Positions 1 through 7,996 of a DNA stretch of 64,000 nt are shown one piece after another. Positions within the stretch are counted from its first letter, which is position 1; each line of letters begins with the position of its first letter. This stretch comes from an uncultured Eggerthellaceae bacterium (GTDB taxonomy: Bacteria > Actinomycetota > Coriobacteriia > Coriobacteriales > Eggerthellaceae): NCBI GenBank assembly GCA_958452575.1, contig CAUDUM010000004.1:1-64000 (forward strand). The letters run 5' to 3'. The position numbers were made by a program, and so were the translations under genes. The notes below the pieces were generated by a model. The model made no database searches. It had not been told where the DNA came from and was given only the letters and a program-made list of their open reading frames with translations.

Positions 1-285
1 GATGCCGGGGACCTTTTCGGTGGTGCCCTCGATGTAGTAGTTCACCGTGTAGGCGAAGTCGTCCTGGGTCTGGTCGACCTTGTAGTAGACCGTGGCCGTG
101 GCCAGGCCGTCGTTGGTGACGGTCAGCTTGGTCGGCTGGTCATCGCAGACGACGTAGCCGGTGGTGAGCTCCGGGTGGGCGATGTCGATCTCCTGGCCGA
201 CGTAGCCGGTGCCGGTGACCGGGTTGGGGTCGATGCCGGGGACCTTTTCGGTGGTGCCCTCGATGTAGTAGTTCACCGTGTAGGC
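1..285. repeat. Direct repeats of 231-bp period inside the surface-protein gene
   Basis: Positions 1-54 and 232-285 are identical, and the frame is kept (231 bp = 77 codons). Each copy encodes the AYTVNYYIEGTTEK module. More copies probably continue to the left of the window. Such arrays expand and contract by recombination. Confidence 0.85.
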
Positions 286-2748
286 GGCTTTGTTCAAATC
301 GAAGTACAGTTCAACCCTATTATTGCTCCCTTCAAGAACAATAAAGTCTTTTGTTTTGCCATCATTAAACGTGTAATCGACAGCACCCTTCAGATATGTC
401 ATCGGATCACGCACTGTGACAACATCTCCACCGTAAGCAAGCTCCTGAGTGGAAAGCTCATCCGACTTAACATACTCTCCGTTTGCATTTTGGAGAAGCA
501 CGTCAACGAACACTACGACAGGCTCGCCGTCGACAATGCTGTCTCCCCATTCAGCCGTGAACTCAATCGTGCGGCTTTCTCCAGCAACCGAACGAAGAAT
601 ATCCTCGATGTTCAGCACGGTACCGGGCTGATATGTCACATCGCCAAGTTTCCAACCAAGGAAAACTTTTCCGGAATCGGTCTCCGGGGCACTGGCAACG
701 ACAAGATTCTTCTCAAGAGCAAGACCGTATTTAGTCGTGTCAGTCGGCGCCTCACCTACGACATCATTCATGTCGTAATGCACGCTGTATGCAATCGGCT
801 GTGTGGAGACGTCGAGATGCTTTACAACCGTGTTCGTGTTGCTTACCGCATAAGCACCTCGATACGTGCCCCCATGCTCAGGGTAAAGAGCGGCGCCATC
901 AAGCGTAACGCCTTTGAGCTCATACCCAGGTTGAATGTCGAGATAGAAGTAAACGGTTCCGTTGGTGGTCTGGACCGGCCTCTCGTTGATGACCTCGCCC
1001 GTCACTCCACCTTCGGACCTAACGGAAACAGCGCTCGAGTCGAAGTGAGGCATTACCTCATGGTGCTGCGAACCAACGAAGTTGATGCGGGTTAGATTCA
1101 CATCTTCCTTGGCATTTGATACGGTCACCGTGTAGGTATACTCGTAGGCAACCCATTTATTCCAGGGCGGCAAATAGTTCTGTTCGGTTTTCGTCACTCG
1201 ATCAGTAAGAGTTATTGATACTCGGACGCCGTTTTCGAGCGCTGTGGTTGCGCTGGCACCTTCCGTGTAGCTGCGCGGCAGCGAAATGGTCTGATTGTTA
1301 ATCTCCAAAGAGTCAAGCAACCAATAATAGCCCCTTACCGACGACCCGTCTGCGCCAATCCACGTCTTAATATCAAATTGCAATTTATTACCAACCGAAA
1401 TACCACTTTGGTCGGGAAGAGAGTCGGCCCCCATCATACCGTGCGCGTTTTCTGAATTCCGCACGCTATCCGGCACCGTGAAGTCGTACGTGGTGTTCGC
1501 CGTATACTCAACGTTAACCGTCGTATCGCTCGTAACGTTGTCCAGCGTATACACTCCGTTGTTCCCAGTCAGCAGGGAATTGTTGACAGAAACCTGAACC
1601 GTATATCCGTACACGTCGGCAACGGTGAAGTCCACCGAATCGCCCGCCTTGACAGACGTTGCGCCAGACACCAGGCCCTCGGGGTCATCGATTCCCGTCA
1701 CGCTGTACGTGATGGTGTGTTTATCCACATGAGTCTGATAGCGCAGCACGATGGTCTGACCCTCACCGAGAATCGAGGCGATACCGCCATCGGCATCAAC
1801 TGCATAATAAGTGTGCGTACCCTCGTTCGTGGTGCGAGAACCCGCAAACTCAATCGCGTTATTGCCAACGTAGGCGCCTACGAAGTCGTACGTGGTGCCG
1901 TCACTTCCGGTCAACGATGCCGAAGCGTTCTGAGAGATGGTTCCGCCGTCGAGTTGGCTCGGAATATCCTGAACATCGGGATTGATATCCTGCTCGTTTT
2001 CGTCAATGAACTGAACGCTGACGCTGTAGCTGCCCCATTCAACCGCACGAATGGACAGAGTCTGCGGGACAGCAACCCCTTCAACCTGGCCCTCGCCCTC
2101 AACCGCGCTCATCTCGACCTTCACCGTCAACCCATCGGTGACGTCTTCGGCGGCGATCGTGTACTCGCCGTTCTCGTCGGCGGCGATCGGGTCGACGGTC
2201 TTGACCGCGGAAATCTGCATGCCCTCGGGGGCAGCAGCCGTGAGCTTCAGCTCTTCGTTCGCGGCGACGGCGGTCTGCTTGGTGGTGGAAGCAAACTCTT
2301 TGCCGTCGATCGTGATCGTGGCGCCCTCGGCGATGTCCAGATTGATGGAAGCAACCTGGTCCTGCTCGGAGCCGGGCGCAGCGGCAGACCCGCCGTTGTC
2401 AGCGGGATCCGTGCCGGCGGTGCCGGCCTGCTGGTCCGTCGGCTCTTGGGTGCCTTCATCCGTCGGCTGAGTCGCAGAAGCCTCGTCCGCGGGATCGGTC
2501 GCGCTGTCGGTTTGCGTTTCCGTATCCGTCGCGGTGGTATCGACCGCCGTGTCGGTCGTCGCTTCGTCGACGCCCGTGTCGTTTACGGTCGTCGCGATGT
2601 CCTCGCTTGCCTGCTTGTTGGACATCGTGGCGGTTGCAAACGCCGGCGTGCCCACCATCTGCGTGGCGAGCAGAATCGTCAGGATGACGGCCGTTGCCTT
2701 GACGCCGAAATCCCGCCATCCTCTCAGGACTCTACTGTTGGACTTCAT
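1..2748 (-). CDS. Large secreted repeat/adhesin-like surface protein (C-terminus beyond window)
   Basis: An uninterrupted minus-strand frame of 916 codons starts at ATG 2746-2748, behind a GGTGG-type ribosome site, and runs off position 1. Residues 1-38 form a signal peptide: basic start, hydrophobic core VILTILLA, cleavage after PAFA. An acidic Thr/Asp/Glu/Gln-rich linker follows (about 39-125). The middle holds beta-rich, Ig-like modules. A Listeria/Bacteroides-type repeat is suggested by VFLGWKL followed by FTAEW near residues 725-765. The last part carries MucBP-like modules containing AYTVNYYIEGTTEKVPGI; positions 1-54 repeat 232-285, a 231-bp (77-residue) period. It is probably a cell-wall or host-surface adhesin, but the sorting signal lies outside the window. 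DNA from about 290 to 1900 is visibly more AT-rich than both flanks, suggesting a mosaic gene. Confidence 0.85.
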   Translation of the reverse strand, partial: MKSNSRVLRGWRDFGVKATAVILTILLATQMVGTPAFATATMSNKQASEDIATTVNDTGVDEATTDTAVDTTATDTETQTDSATDPADEASATQPTDEGTQEPTDQQAGTAGTDPADNGGSAAAPGSEQDQVASINLDIAEGATITIDGKEFASTTKQTAVAANEELKLTAAAPEGMQISAVKTVDPIAADENGEYTIAAEDVTDGLTVKVEMSAVEGEGQVEGVAVPQTLSIRAVEWGSYSVSVQFIDENEQDINPDVQDIPSQLDGGTISQNASASLTGSDGTTYDFVGAYVGNNAIEFAGSRTTNEGTHTYYAVDADGGIASILGEGQTIVLRYQTHVDKHTITYSVTGIDDPEGLVSGATSVKAGDSVDFTVADVYGYTVQVSVNNSLLTGNNGVYTLDNVTSDTTVNVEYTANTTYDFTVPDSVRNSENAHGMMGADSLPDQSGISVGNKLQFDIKTWIGADGSSVRGYYWLLDSLEINNQTISLPRSYTEGASATTALENGVRVSITLTDRVTKTEQNYLPPWNKWVAYEYTYTVTVSNAKEDVNLTRINFVGSQHHEVMPHFDSSAVSVRSEGGVTGEVINERPVQTTNGTVYFYLDIQPGYELKGVTLDGAALYPEHGGTYRGAYAVSNTNTVVKHLDVSTQPIAYSVHYDMNDVVGEAPTDTTKYGLALEKNLVVASAPETDSGKVFLGWKLGDVTYQPGTVLNIEDILRSVAGESRTIEFTAEWGDSIVDGEPVVVFVDVLLQNANGEYVKSDELSTQELAYGGDVVTVRDPMTYLKGAVDYTFNDGKTKDFIVLEGSNNRVELYFDLNKAAYTVNYYIEGTTEKVPGIDPNPVTGTGYVGQEIDIAHPELTTGYVVCDDQPTKLTVTNDGLATATVYYKVDQTQDDFAYTVNYYIEGTTEKVPGI

Positions 2749-2992
2749 AAGACACCACCCACCTTTTCAGCTGCGATCTCTCGCGGTTCCTCCTCGCCGG
2801 ACCGCGCCGCCCCGTGCGTTCCAACGTGGGAGCCGAACTTCCATTCCGGCATCCCCGCCCGGGACGTTCACTCGTCTGCGATCCGACGTCGAACTCCTAC
2901 CTGTAGGGTAAAAATAATCGCTAGTATATTTACCACAAATACCCACCCATGTTTTTCAGCTCAGAATGAGATGGGTACGCAGCGGAACGAAT

Positions 2993-3017
2993 GCATCCCT
3001 GCGGGGTGCTCTTTTTT
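2993..3017 (+). terminator. Orphan Rho-independent terminator-like hairpin
   Basis: The stem GCATCCC/GGGGTGC (one G-T pair) is followed by a T6 run. No plus-strand gene precedes it in the window, so it may be a remnant or may protect the downstream ATPase from read-through. Confidence 0.4.
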
Positions 3018-3102
3018 GACCATCGGGAATGAGCGCAGCGGATTGGGCATCAATGCAGAAAACGGACGGTTGCCTCTGGAACGAATGCCGCCAAGGTTGG
3101 AT

Positions 3103-3190
3103 CGACATTCCTACTAACGAGATTTCGATATTTCTACTAATGAAACTTCAACATTTTTACTAATGAAAAATCGATATTTTTACTAACGGT
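3103..3190. repeat. Four direct repeats with exact 23-bp period (iteron-like)
   Basis: Units start at 3103, 3126, 3149 and 3172. The shared core is CRAYATTYYTACTAAYGR (18 of 23 positions), and TACTAA is invariant in all four. The array ends about 50 bp before the ATG of the ATPase gene. The regular helical spacing suggests cooperative protein binding, for example autoregulation. It is not a CRISPR, because the spacing leaves only about 5 nt between cores. Confidence 0.85.
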
Positions 3191-3239
3191 GATAAAATCG
3201 CTGGTAGAAACTTTGACCGGCGGATTGCAAGAGGGCAAA

Positions 3240-4508
3240 ATGATCTACCTTCCTCGAATCTTCGACAACATCCTAGCTCGTCGCCTGAAAGCCAAAGACG
3301 CCATCCTCGTCGAAGGGGCAAAATGGTGCGGAAAGACGTCGACTGCGCAGCAACAAGCCGCAAGCGCGCTTTACCTGCAGGATCCCGCGTCTCGCGACCA
3401 GAACCTCCGGATCGCCGAAATCAATCCATCCCTCCTGCTCGAAGGAGATGTTCCGCGCCTGATAGACGAATGGCAGTTGGCACCGAAGCTCTGGGATGCA
3501 GTACGATTCGAAGCGGACAAACGACAGGAATTCGGCCAGTTCATCCTTACAGGATCGACCGTGCCACCTTCCAAGGGAGCAAGGCGTCATACGGGGACGG
3601 GCCGAATCGGGCGCATGACCATGCGACCGATGGCCCTTGCGGAATCGGGCGAATCGAATGCAAAGGTATCCCTCCGCTCTTTGTTAGCGGGCGACCCGCT
3701 GCCTATGGCAAAGTCCGACATCACGCTCGGCGACCTTGCGTTCCTTGTATGTCGCGGAGGATGGCCGCGATCTGTCAACGCGAGCGATACCGTGGCTCTG
3801 CAGCAAGCTTTCGATTACCTCGACGCCATTGTTGAAGACGACATTTCGGACATCGACGACACTCCGCGCGACCCCATGAGGGCGCGTGCGATCATGCGTT
3901 CATACGCACGCATGATCTCGTCTCAAGGAAAGATTTCTCAAATGGTCGCCGACGTTGCGCGCTCCGATGATCCTTCTGCCGACGCCACCGTCAGGTCGTA
4001 TCTCTCGGCTCTCCGAAGGCTTTTCGTCCTCGAAGAGCTTCCTGCATGGAATCCGAATCTGCGCTCGAAAGCCGCCGTCCGAACTACGGATACGAGGCAC
4101 TTCACTGATCCTTCCATCGCGGTCGCTGCGCTCGGAGCGAATCCCGATGGTCTTATCGCCGACATGCGCACGTTCGGCCTCCTGTTCGAAAGCCTTTGCA
4201 TCCGCGATTTGCGCACGTATATGGAGGCGCTCGATGGATCGGTTTCCCATTATCGCGACAGCACGGGACGCGAATGCGATGCCGTGGTGCATTTAAGGAA
4301 CGGGGCGTACGGCCTCGTCGAGGTCAAGCTCGGCGGCGAGGGGCTTATCGACGAAGGCGCCTCGAACCTGCTCGATCTGACGAAGAAGATTGACACCGAG
4401 ACCATGGGCGAACCGACGTTCCTCATGGTTCTCACCGGCGTCGGAGACTACAGCTATCCTCGTGAGGATGGGGTTCTGGTCGTCCCCATCGGAACGCTAG
4501 GAGCATAG
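3240..4508 (+). CDS. AAA_14/DUF4143-family ATP-binding protein
   Basis: 422 residues. The start ATG at 3240 is chosen because AAGAGGG precedes it by 4 nt and the protein then begins MIYLPRIFDNIL, typical of the family; an in-frame GTG at 3189 would lie on the last repeat unit. Visible motifs are Walker A GAKWCGKT (about residues 24-31), Walker B-like RLIDEWQ, a sensor-like FILTGST and a C-terminal DUF4143 region ending near GLVEVKLGG, a restriction-endonuclease-like E-x-K signature. Such proteins are widespread in host-associated and anaerobic bacteria; their biological role is unsettled (suggested mobile or defence-linked). It stands alone, behind the 23-bp repeat array. Confidence 0.85.
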   Translation: MIYLPRIFDNILARRLKAKDAILVEGAKWCGKTSTAQQQAASALYLQDPASRDQNLRIAEINPSLLLEGDVPRLIDEWQLAPKLWDAVRFEADKRQEFGQFILTGSTVPPSKGARRHTGTGRIGRMTMRPMALAESGESNAKVSLRSLLAGDPLPMAKSDITLGDLAFLVCRGGWPRSVNASDTVALQQAFDYLDAIVEDDISDIDDTPRDPMRARAIMRSYARMISSQGKISQMVADVARSDDPSADATVRSYLSALRRLFVLEELPAWNPNLRSKAAVRTTDTRHFTDPSIAVAALGANPDGLIADMRTFGLLFESLCIRDLRTYMEALDGSVSHYRDSTGRECDAVVHLRNGAYGLVEVKLGGEGLIDEGASNLLDLTKKIDTETMGEPTFLMVLTGVGDYSYPREDGVLVVPIGTLGA

Positions 4509-4537
4509 GGAGCGTCGGCAAGATGCCAGCGTAGCAA

Positions 4538-4571
4538 AAGGCGGCGCCCACGGGGTCGTGGGCACCGCCTT
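4538..4571. terminator. Bidirectional hairpin between ATPase and pilT
   Basis: A 15-bp stem, AAGGCGGCGCCCACG against its near-perfect complement, with a 4-nt loop. It lies between convergent genes. On the minus strand the stem runs into CTTTTGC, so it can terminate the pil block. Confidence 0.65.
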
Positions 4572-4658
4572 GCAGTTCGCGGCTGCAACCTGCTGCCGCA
4601 GGCTTGCGGCTCGCAGCTGCCTGGACTTGTGGCTCGCGGCTGATCAGGCTCGCGGCCC

Positions 4659-5732
4659 TTACAGCCCCGCTGCCTCCAGGCGCTTTTCTAGGGCCTCTTG
4701 ATGGATGCCGTGCATAAGGGCCACCTCGCGATCGACGATGCCGCGCTGCACCAGGTCGAACAGGCTCTGGTCCATGGTCTGCATGCCCGTCTCGCCGCCG
4801 GCGGCGATGACGGAGTCCATCTGGTGCGTCTTCTCCTCGCGGATGAGGTTGCGGATGGCGGTGTTGGCCAGCATGATCTCGAACGCCGGCGCCAGGCCGC
4901 CGTCCTTGGCGGGCACGAGCTGCTGGCTGACGATCGCCTGGAGCACCATCGAAAGCTGCAGGCGGATCTGGCGCTGCTGCGAGGGCGGGAACGCGTCGAT
5001 GATGCGGTCGACCGTGCCCGATGCGCCCGTGGTGTGCAGCGTCGAGAAGATGAGCTGGGCCATCTCGGCGGCAGTCACGGCGGTGCCGATGGTGTCGGCG
5101 TCGCGCATCTCGCCCAGCAGGATGACGTCGGGAGCCTCGCGCATGGCGGAGCGCAGAGCCTCGCCGTAGGTGGCGATGTCGGTGGGCACCTCGCGCTGGG
5201 TGACGATGCAGCCGCGGTGGCTGTGGATGTATTCGATGGGGTCCTCCATCGTGATGATGTGGCCCGAGCGCTCGCGGTTGATGCGGTCGATGATGCAGGC
5301 CAGCGTGGTGGACTTGCCCGAACCGGCGGGACCGGTCACCAGCACCAGGCCCTTTTGCAGGCCGGCCGTGCGCAGCACCGCCTCGGGGATGTTGAAATCC
5401 TTGGGATCGGGCAGGCCGAACGGGATCACGCGGATGACCGCGGACAGCGAGCCGCGCTGGCGAAACACGTTGGCGCGGAAGCGGCCGATGCCGGGCAGGG
5501 CAAAGGAGAAGTCCTCGTCATGGTTGTCAAGCACCAGGAAACGCTCGACCGAACGGCCGGCCACCTCGTAGATGGCGCGCACCATGGCTTCGGTATCCTG
5601 GGGCATGAGCGCGGGTCCGTCGATGCGCTGCTGGCGTCCGCCCACGCGGTAGGCGATGGGCAGGCCGGCGACGATGAACACGTCGGATGCCTTGGCTTCG
5701 ATCATCTCTTTCAGAAACTCGTCGAGTCTCAT
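4659..5732 (-). CDS. pilT: PilT-family type IV pilus retraction ATPase
   Basis: 357 residues from ATG at 5732, which has GGAGAA 6 nt upstream; a longer frame exists but lacks a ribosome site. Hexameric cytoplasmic ATPase that powers pilus retraction. Visible: N-terminal PAS-like domain beginning MRLDEFLKEMIEAKASD, Walker A GPAGSGKST, Asp box EDPIEY, Walker B VILLGEMRD, His-box region LIFSTLHTTGA, and the PilT hallmark AIRNLIRE near the C-terminus, which separates it from PilB/GspE. It is the last gene of the pilus block and 89 nt downstream of a pilin-like gene. No assembly ATPase is in this window. Confidence 0.93.
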   Translation of the reverse strand: MRLDEFLKEMIEAKASDVFIVAGLPIAYRVGGRQQRIDGPALMPQDTEAMVRAIYEVAGRSVERFLVLDNHDEDFSFALPGIGRFRANVFRQRGSLSAVIRVIPFGLPDPKDFNIPEAVLRTAGLQKGLVLVTGPAGSGKSTTLACIIDRINRERSGHIITMEDPIEYIHSHRGCIVTQREVPTDIATYGEALRSAMREAPDVILLGEMRDADTIGTAVTAAEMAQLIFSTLHTTGASGTVDRIIDAFPPSQQRQIRLQLSMVLQAIVSQQLVPAKDGGLAPAFEIMLANTAIRNLIREEKTHQMDSVIAAGGETGMQTMDQSLFDLVQRGIVDREVALMHGIHQEALEKRLEAAGL

Positions 5733-5821
5733 GCTGCTTCTCCAATCGTAGTGCCAGCTTGCATCATTGTAACAAGCACCGGGCGGTCGGGGATGCAAAA
5801 TGGCCGCCCGGTGGGTAATAG

Positions 5822-6418
5822 TTAACCTGCGGCGGACTGATCTGCGGTGGTCACCGCCGCATCCCCCGCCGCGTCGCCGCTGCCAGCAGCCGCGTCGCCG
5901 CCGGCAGCACCACCGCTAGCAGCCGCGCCTCCCGTCCACAGATGGTCGGTGGTGTCCTCGGTCCACAGGGTCGTCGCCTTCCATGCCGCAACCGACAGCG
6001 TCGCGTCGGGCTGGATGGCAAACTCGATATCCAAGCAGCGCCCGCTTTGCGCCTGGATATGCACCGCAAGCTCTCCCCCTTCAAGCGAAGCGCTCACCGT
6101 GGTCTGGGACCCCGCATCGGAGGATGCCTCCTGCGCGATCTGCGCCACCGCGGCATCGAGCGCCGCTGCCGCCGCCTGCGCATCGCCGCCCTGGGCGCGC
6201 ACCTGCGCCAGCACGTCGTCGACGCGAGCATAGAACGACTGCCCGGCGATCTCGTTGCGGTAGTCGTCGGCGGTGAACTCCGCCTGGCGCTGCGCCAGCG
6301 CCGATCCGGCGGACGCGGACGTGACGGACAGCACGCCCAAAACCGCCAGGCACAAGATGATCACCAGCGCGAACACGCTGATGGGGCCCATGCGCACCGT
6401 CGAGGGACGTCGTTCCAT
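5822..6418 (-). CDS. Pilin/pseudopilin-like single-pass protein
   Basis: 198 residues. A short basic N-terminus is followed by one hydrophobic helix (VFALVIILCLAVLGVLSV, about residues 14-32), then a soluble domain and an Ala/Gly/Asp-rich tail (about 160-198). ATG 6418 directly follows the stop of the preceding gene, with GGTGGAG overlapping it, so translation is probably coupled. The canonical prepilin peptidase Glu+5 motif is not obvious. The role as a minor pilin or pseudopilin is inferred from topology and position between a GspF protein and PilT. Confidence 0.6.
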   Translation of the reverse strand: MERRPSTVRMGPISVFALVIILCLAVLGVLSVTSASAGSALAQRQAEFTADDYRNEIAGQSFYARVDDVLAQVRAQGGDAQAAAAALDAAVAQIAQEASSDAGSQTTVSASLEGGELAVHIQAQSGRCLDIEFAIQPDATLSVAAWKATTLWTEDTTDHLWTGGAAASGGAAGGDAAAGSGDAAGDAAVTTADQSAAG

Positions 6419-6940
6419 CTACTCCACCCCGCCTTCTGCCTCAGGGGATGCGGTCGCGTCCGCATCGGTGCCGGCGCCTGCCGCGGGATCGTCTGCGTTC
6501 ACGCCCTGCAAACCGCCTTCGAGCCCCGGCACGTAGCGCGCCGTATCCAGCCGGTATATCTCCTCGCCAGCCGCAATCGAACCGCCGCCCTCCTCGTCGA
6601 CGACCGTCACCGTCGCGTTCAAAAGCAATCCGGACTCATGCGGATCCTCGCCCACCTGCACGGTTGCCACCAAGCCGTCATCCTGCAGGGCCAGCCCCTG
6701 CGCGCCGGCGGGATCGGCGGCAAACTCCTCAGCGGCGTTCTGCGCCAACTGGACCGCCTGCGACAGGCGCTCGCCCTCGTCGGCTTCGGTGCGCGCTTGC
6801 ACGAACAGGCTCACCAGGATCGAAAGCGACGCGACCAAAAACACCAGCAGCACCAGCGCCTCGACCAGAAACGCCTTGCCGTGCCAGCTTGCTTTGCGTG
6901 CTTGCCTATCCGCCACGTCACTCACCGCCTTCCGCCGCAT
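6419..6940 (-). CDS. Prepilin-like protein
   Basis: 173 residues, N-terminal region GKAFLVEALVLLVFLVASL (about residues 21-39). A basic leader, then a Gly followed by a hydrophobic helix containing Glu, resembles a class III (type IV prepilin) signal, though Glu is at +6 rather than +5. The remainder is a small soluble domain with an acidic Ala/Gly tail. It overlaps the upstream gene by 23 nt. An in-frame GTG at 6925 is an alternative start. Confidence 0.6.
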   Translation of the reverse strand: MRRKAVSDVADRQARKASWHGKAFLVEALVLLVFLVASLSILVSLFVQARTEADEGERLSQAVQLAQNAAEEFAADPAGAQGLALQDDGLVATVQVGEDPHESGLLLNATVTVVDEEGGGSIAAGEEIYRLDTARYVPGLEGGLQGVNADDPAAGAGTDADATASPEAEGGVE

Positions 6941-7601
6941 CGGGCGCCGCCATCGCGTCGCCAGTCACCGCCTCCGCACCCGCCATGCCGGCCGCCGCGT
7001 CGCCTGACAGGAGCGCCTCGTCGGCCACCGCACCATCGGAGCGCAGCGCCACCACAGTCCGGCCTGCGTCGCAATCGATGCGCACCGCGTCGCCCTGCAC
7101 CTCGAACGAGAACGTCTGCGACGCCGTCACCCGCACGGCGCCGTCGGGATCGTAGGGCGACCCCGCCAGCGTGTACTCCTCCACAACCCAGCCGTCGTGC
7201 AGGTACATCCGCGTCTCGAACGTGCCGGAATCCAGATGCTCCACCAGCACCAACGCCCGACCTTCAGGACCCTCGCCCACCGTCACGGCATCGACGGCGT
7301 CGACCGCGCGCACCGTGTTGGCGATGAGCGACGTGCCCATGCGCATGTCGCGCGCCGCCTGGTCGTCCTCCGCGATCCGCTCGTAGGCGGTCGTACCGCC
7401 CGCAAGCGCCAGGAACAACGCGATCGCCAGCACGCCGAACAGCAGCATGGCAAACACGTTGGCGGGCGCGAACTCGCCCATCGCCATGCGCCTGCGTCCG
7501 GCGTCGACCACGCGGCGTAGCAAGCCCGCGCGGCCTGCGGTGAACGTCCGCTGGTCGCGGCCGCGGTCGTGCGCGCGTGCGGTGTCGTTGCGCTGCGTCA
7601 T
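6918..7601 (-). CDS. DUF4860-like pilus-block protein
   Basis: 227 residues. A long basic N-terminus (1-43) precedes one membrane helix (VFAMLLFGVLAIALFLALAGG, about 49-69) and a beta-rich soluble domain with LIANTVRAVDAVDAV and WVVEEYTLAG. It starts with ATGA overlapping the stop of the upstream gene. It resembles Coriobacteriia DUF4860 proteins encoded beside type II secretion F proteins. The exact role is unknown; a minor pilin or assembly component is likely from context. Confidence 0.6.
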   Translation of the reverse strand: MTQRNDTARAHDRGRDQRTFTAGRAGLLRRVVDAGRRRMAMGEFAPANVFAMLLFGVLAIALFLALAGGTTAYERIAEDDQAARDMRMGTSLIANTVRAVDAVDAVTVGEGPEGRALVLVEHLDSGTFETRMYLHDGWVVEEYTLAGSPYDPDGAVRVTASQTFSFEVQGDAVRIDCDAGRTVVALRSDGAVADEALLSGDAAAGMAGAEAVTGDAMAAPDAAEGGE

Positions 7602-7981
7602 CGCGGCACCACCGTCACGCTGGGCACCACGTTGGACGCGAACGCCTCGTACAGGATCACGTAGTCGCTATGGTTGACGGCCAGTCCGTAATGCTCTTCC
7701 AAATGCTCGATGGTGGACGGATACGATCCTTCCACGGCGCAGCACTGCATCGCGGCGGACAGCACCGCCTGGCGCACGCTCTCCGCGCCCTGATCCGCCG
7801 TGCTGGCCTGCGCCGCCATCAGCGACGCGACGATCACCACGGCGACGACCAACACGCCGAGCGCCACCAACATGGGCCGCAGCCTGCGGGGGATGCGGCC
7901 GCGCGGATCCGCCGCACCCGCGGCAACCTGGGCGCGCACGTCGGCCCCGACCGCGTTTGCCCGCGCCGTCTTTCCGATCAT
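7598..7981 (-). CDS. Small single-pass pilin-like protein
   Basis: 127 residues with a cytoplasmic basic segment (1-36), one membrane helix (MLVALGVLVVAVVIVASLM, about 37-55) and a compact domain with the pair CC in AAMQCCAVEG and a Tyr-Pro motif GSYPSTIEHLEEHYGL, as seen in small pseudopilins. It lies 15 nt downstream of the GspF gene and shares ATGA with the next gene. It is probably a core or minor pilin; no prepilin cleavage motif is clear. Confidence 0.6.
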   Translation of the reverse strand: MIGKTARANAVGADVRAQVAAGAADPRGRIPRRLRPMLVALGVLVVAVVIVASLMAAQASTADQGAESVRQAVLSAAMQCCAVEGSYPSTIEHLEEHYGLAVNHSDYVILYEAFASNVVPSVTVVPR

Positions 7982-7996
7982 CGCAGACCCCCGTCC

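Larger units (their letters stand above)
2749..3239. other. 491-bp intergenic region between surface protein and ATPase
   Basis: No convincing gene is seen. It holds the leader of the minus-strand surface gene, an AT-rich imperfect dyad at 2907-2934 (GGTAAAAATA, 8-nt centre, TATATTTACC), a plus-strand terminator-like hairpin at 2993-3017 and four 23-bp direct repeats at 3103-3190. The 2900-2945 and 3105-3210 stretches are much more AT-rich than the surroundings. Confidence 0.7.

Noticed and set aside
1717..3117. Long plus-strand open frame of 466 codons opposite the surface-protein gene
   Set aside because: It is antisense to a gene with a clear signal peptide and repeats, is Arg/Gly-rich with no recognisable domain, and lacks a ribosome site.
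3103..3190. CRISPR array
   Set aside because: Repeats are 18 conserved bases at a 23-bp period, leaving no room for spacers, and there are no cas genes.
4659..5732. PilB/GspE assembly ATPase
   Set aside because: Length of about 357 residues, no N-terminal GspE domain or zinc Cys motif, and the PilT-specific AIRNLIRE is present.
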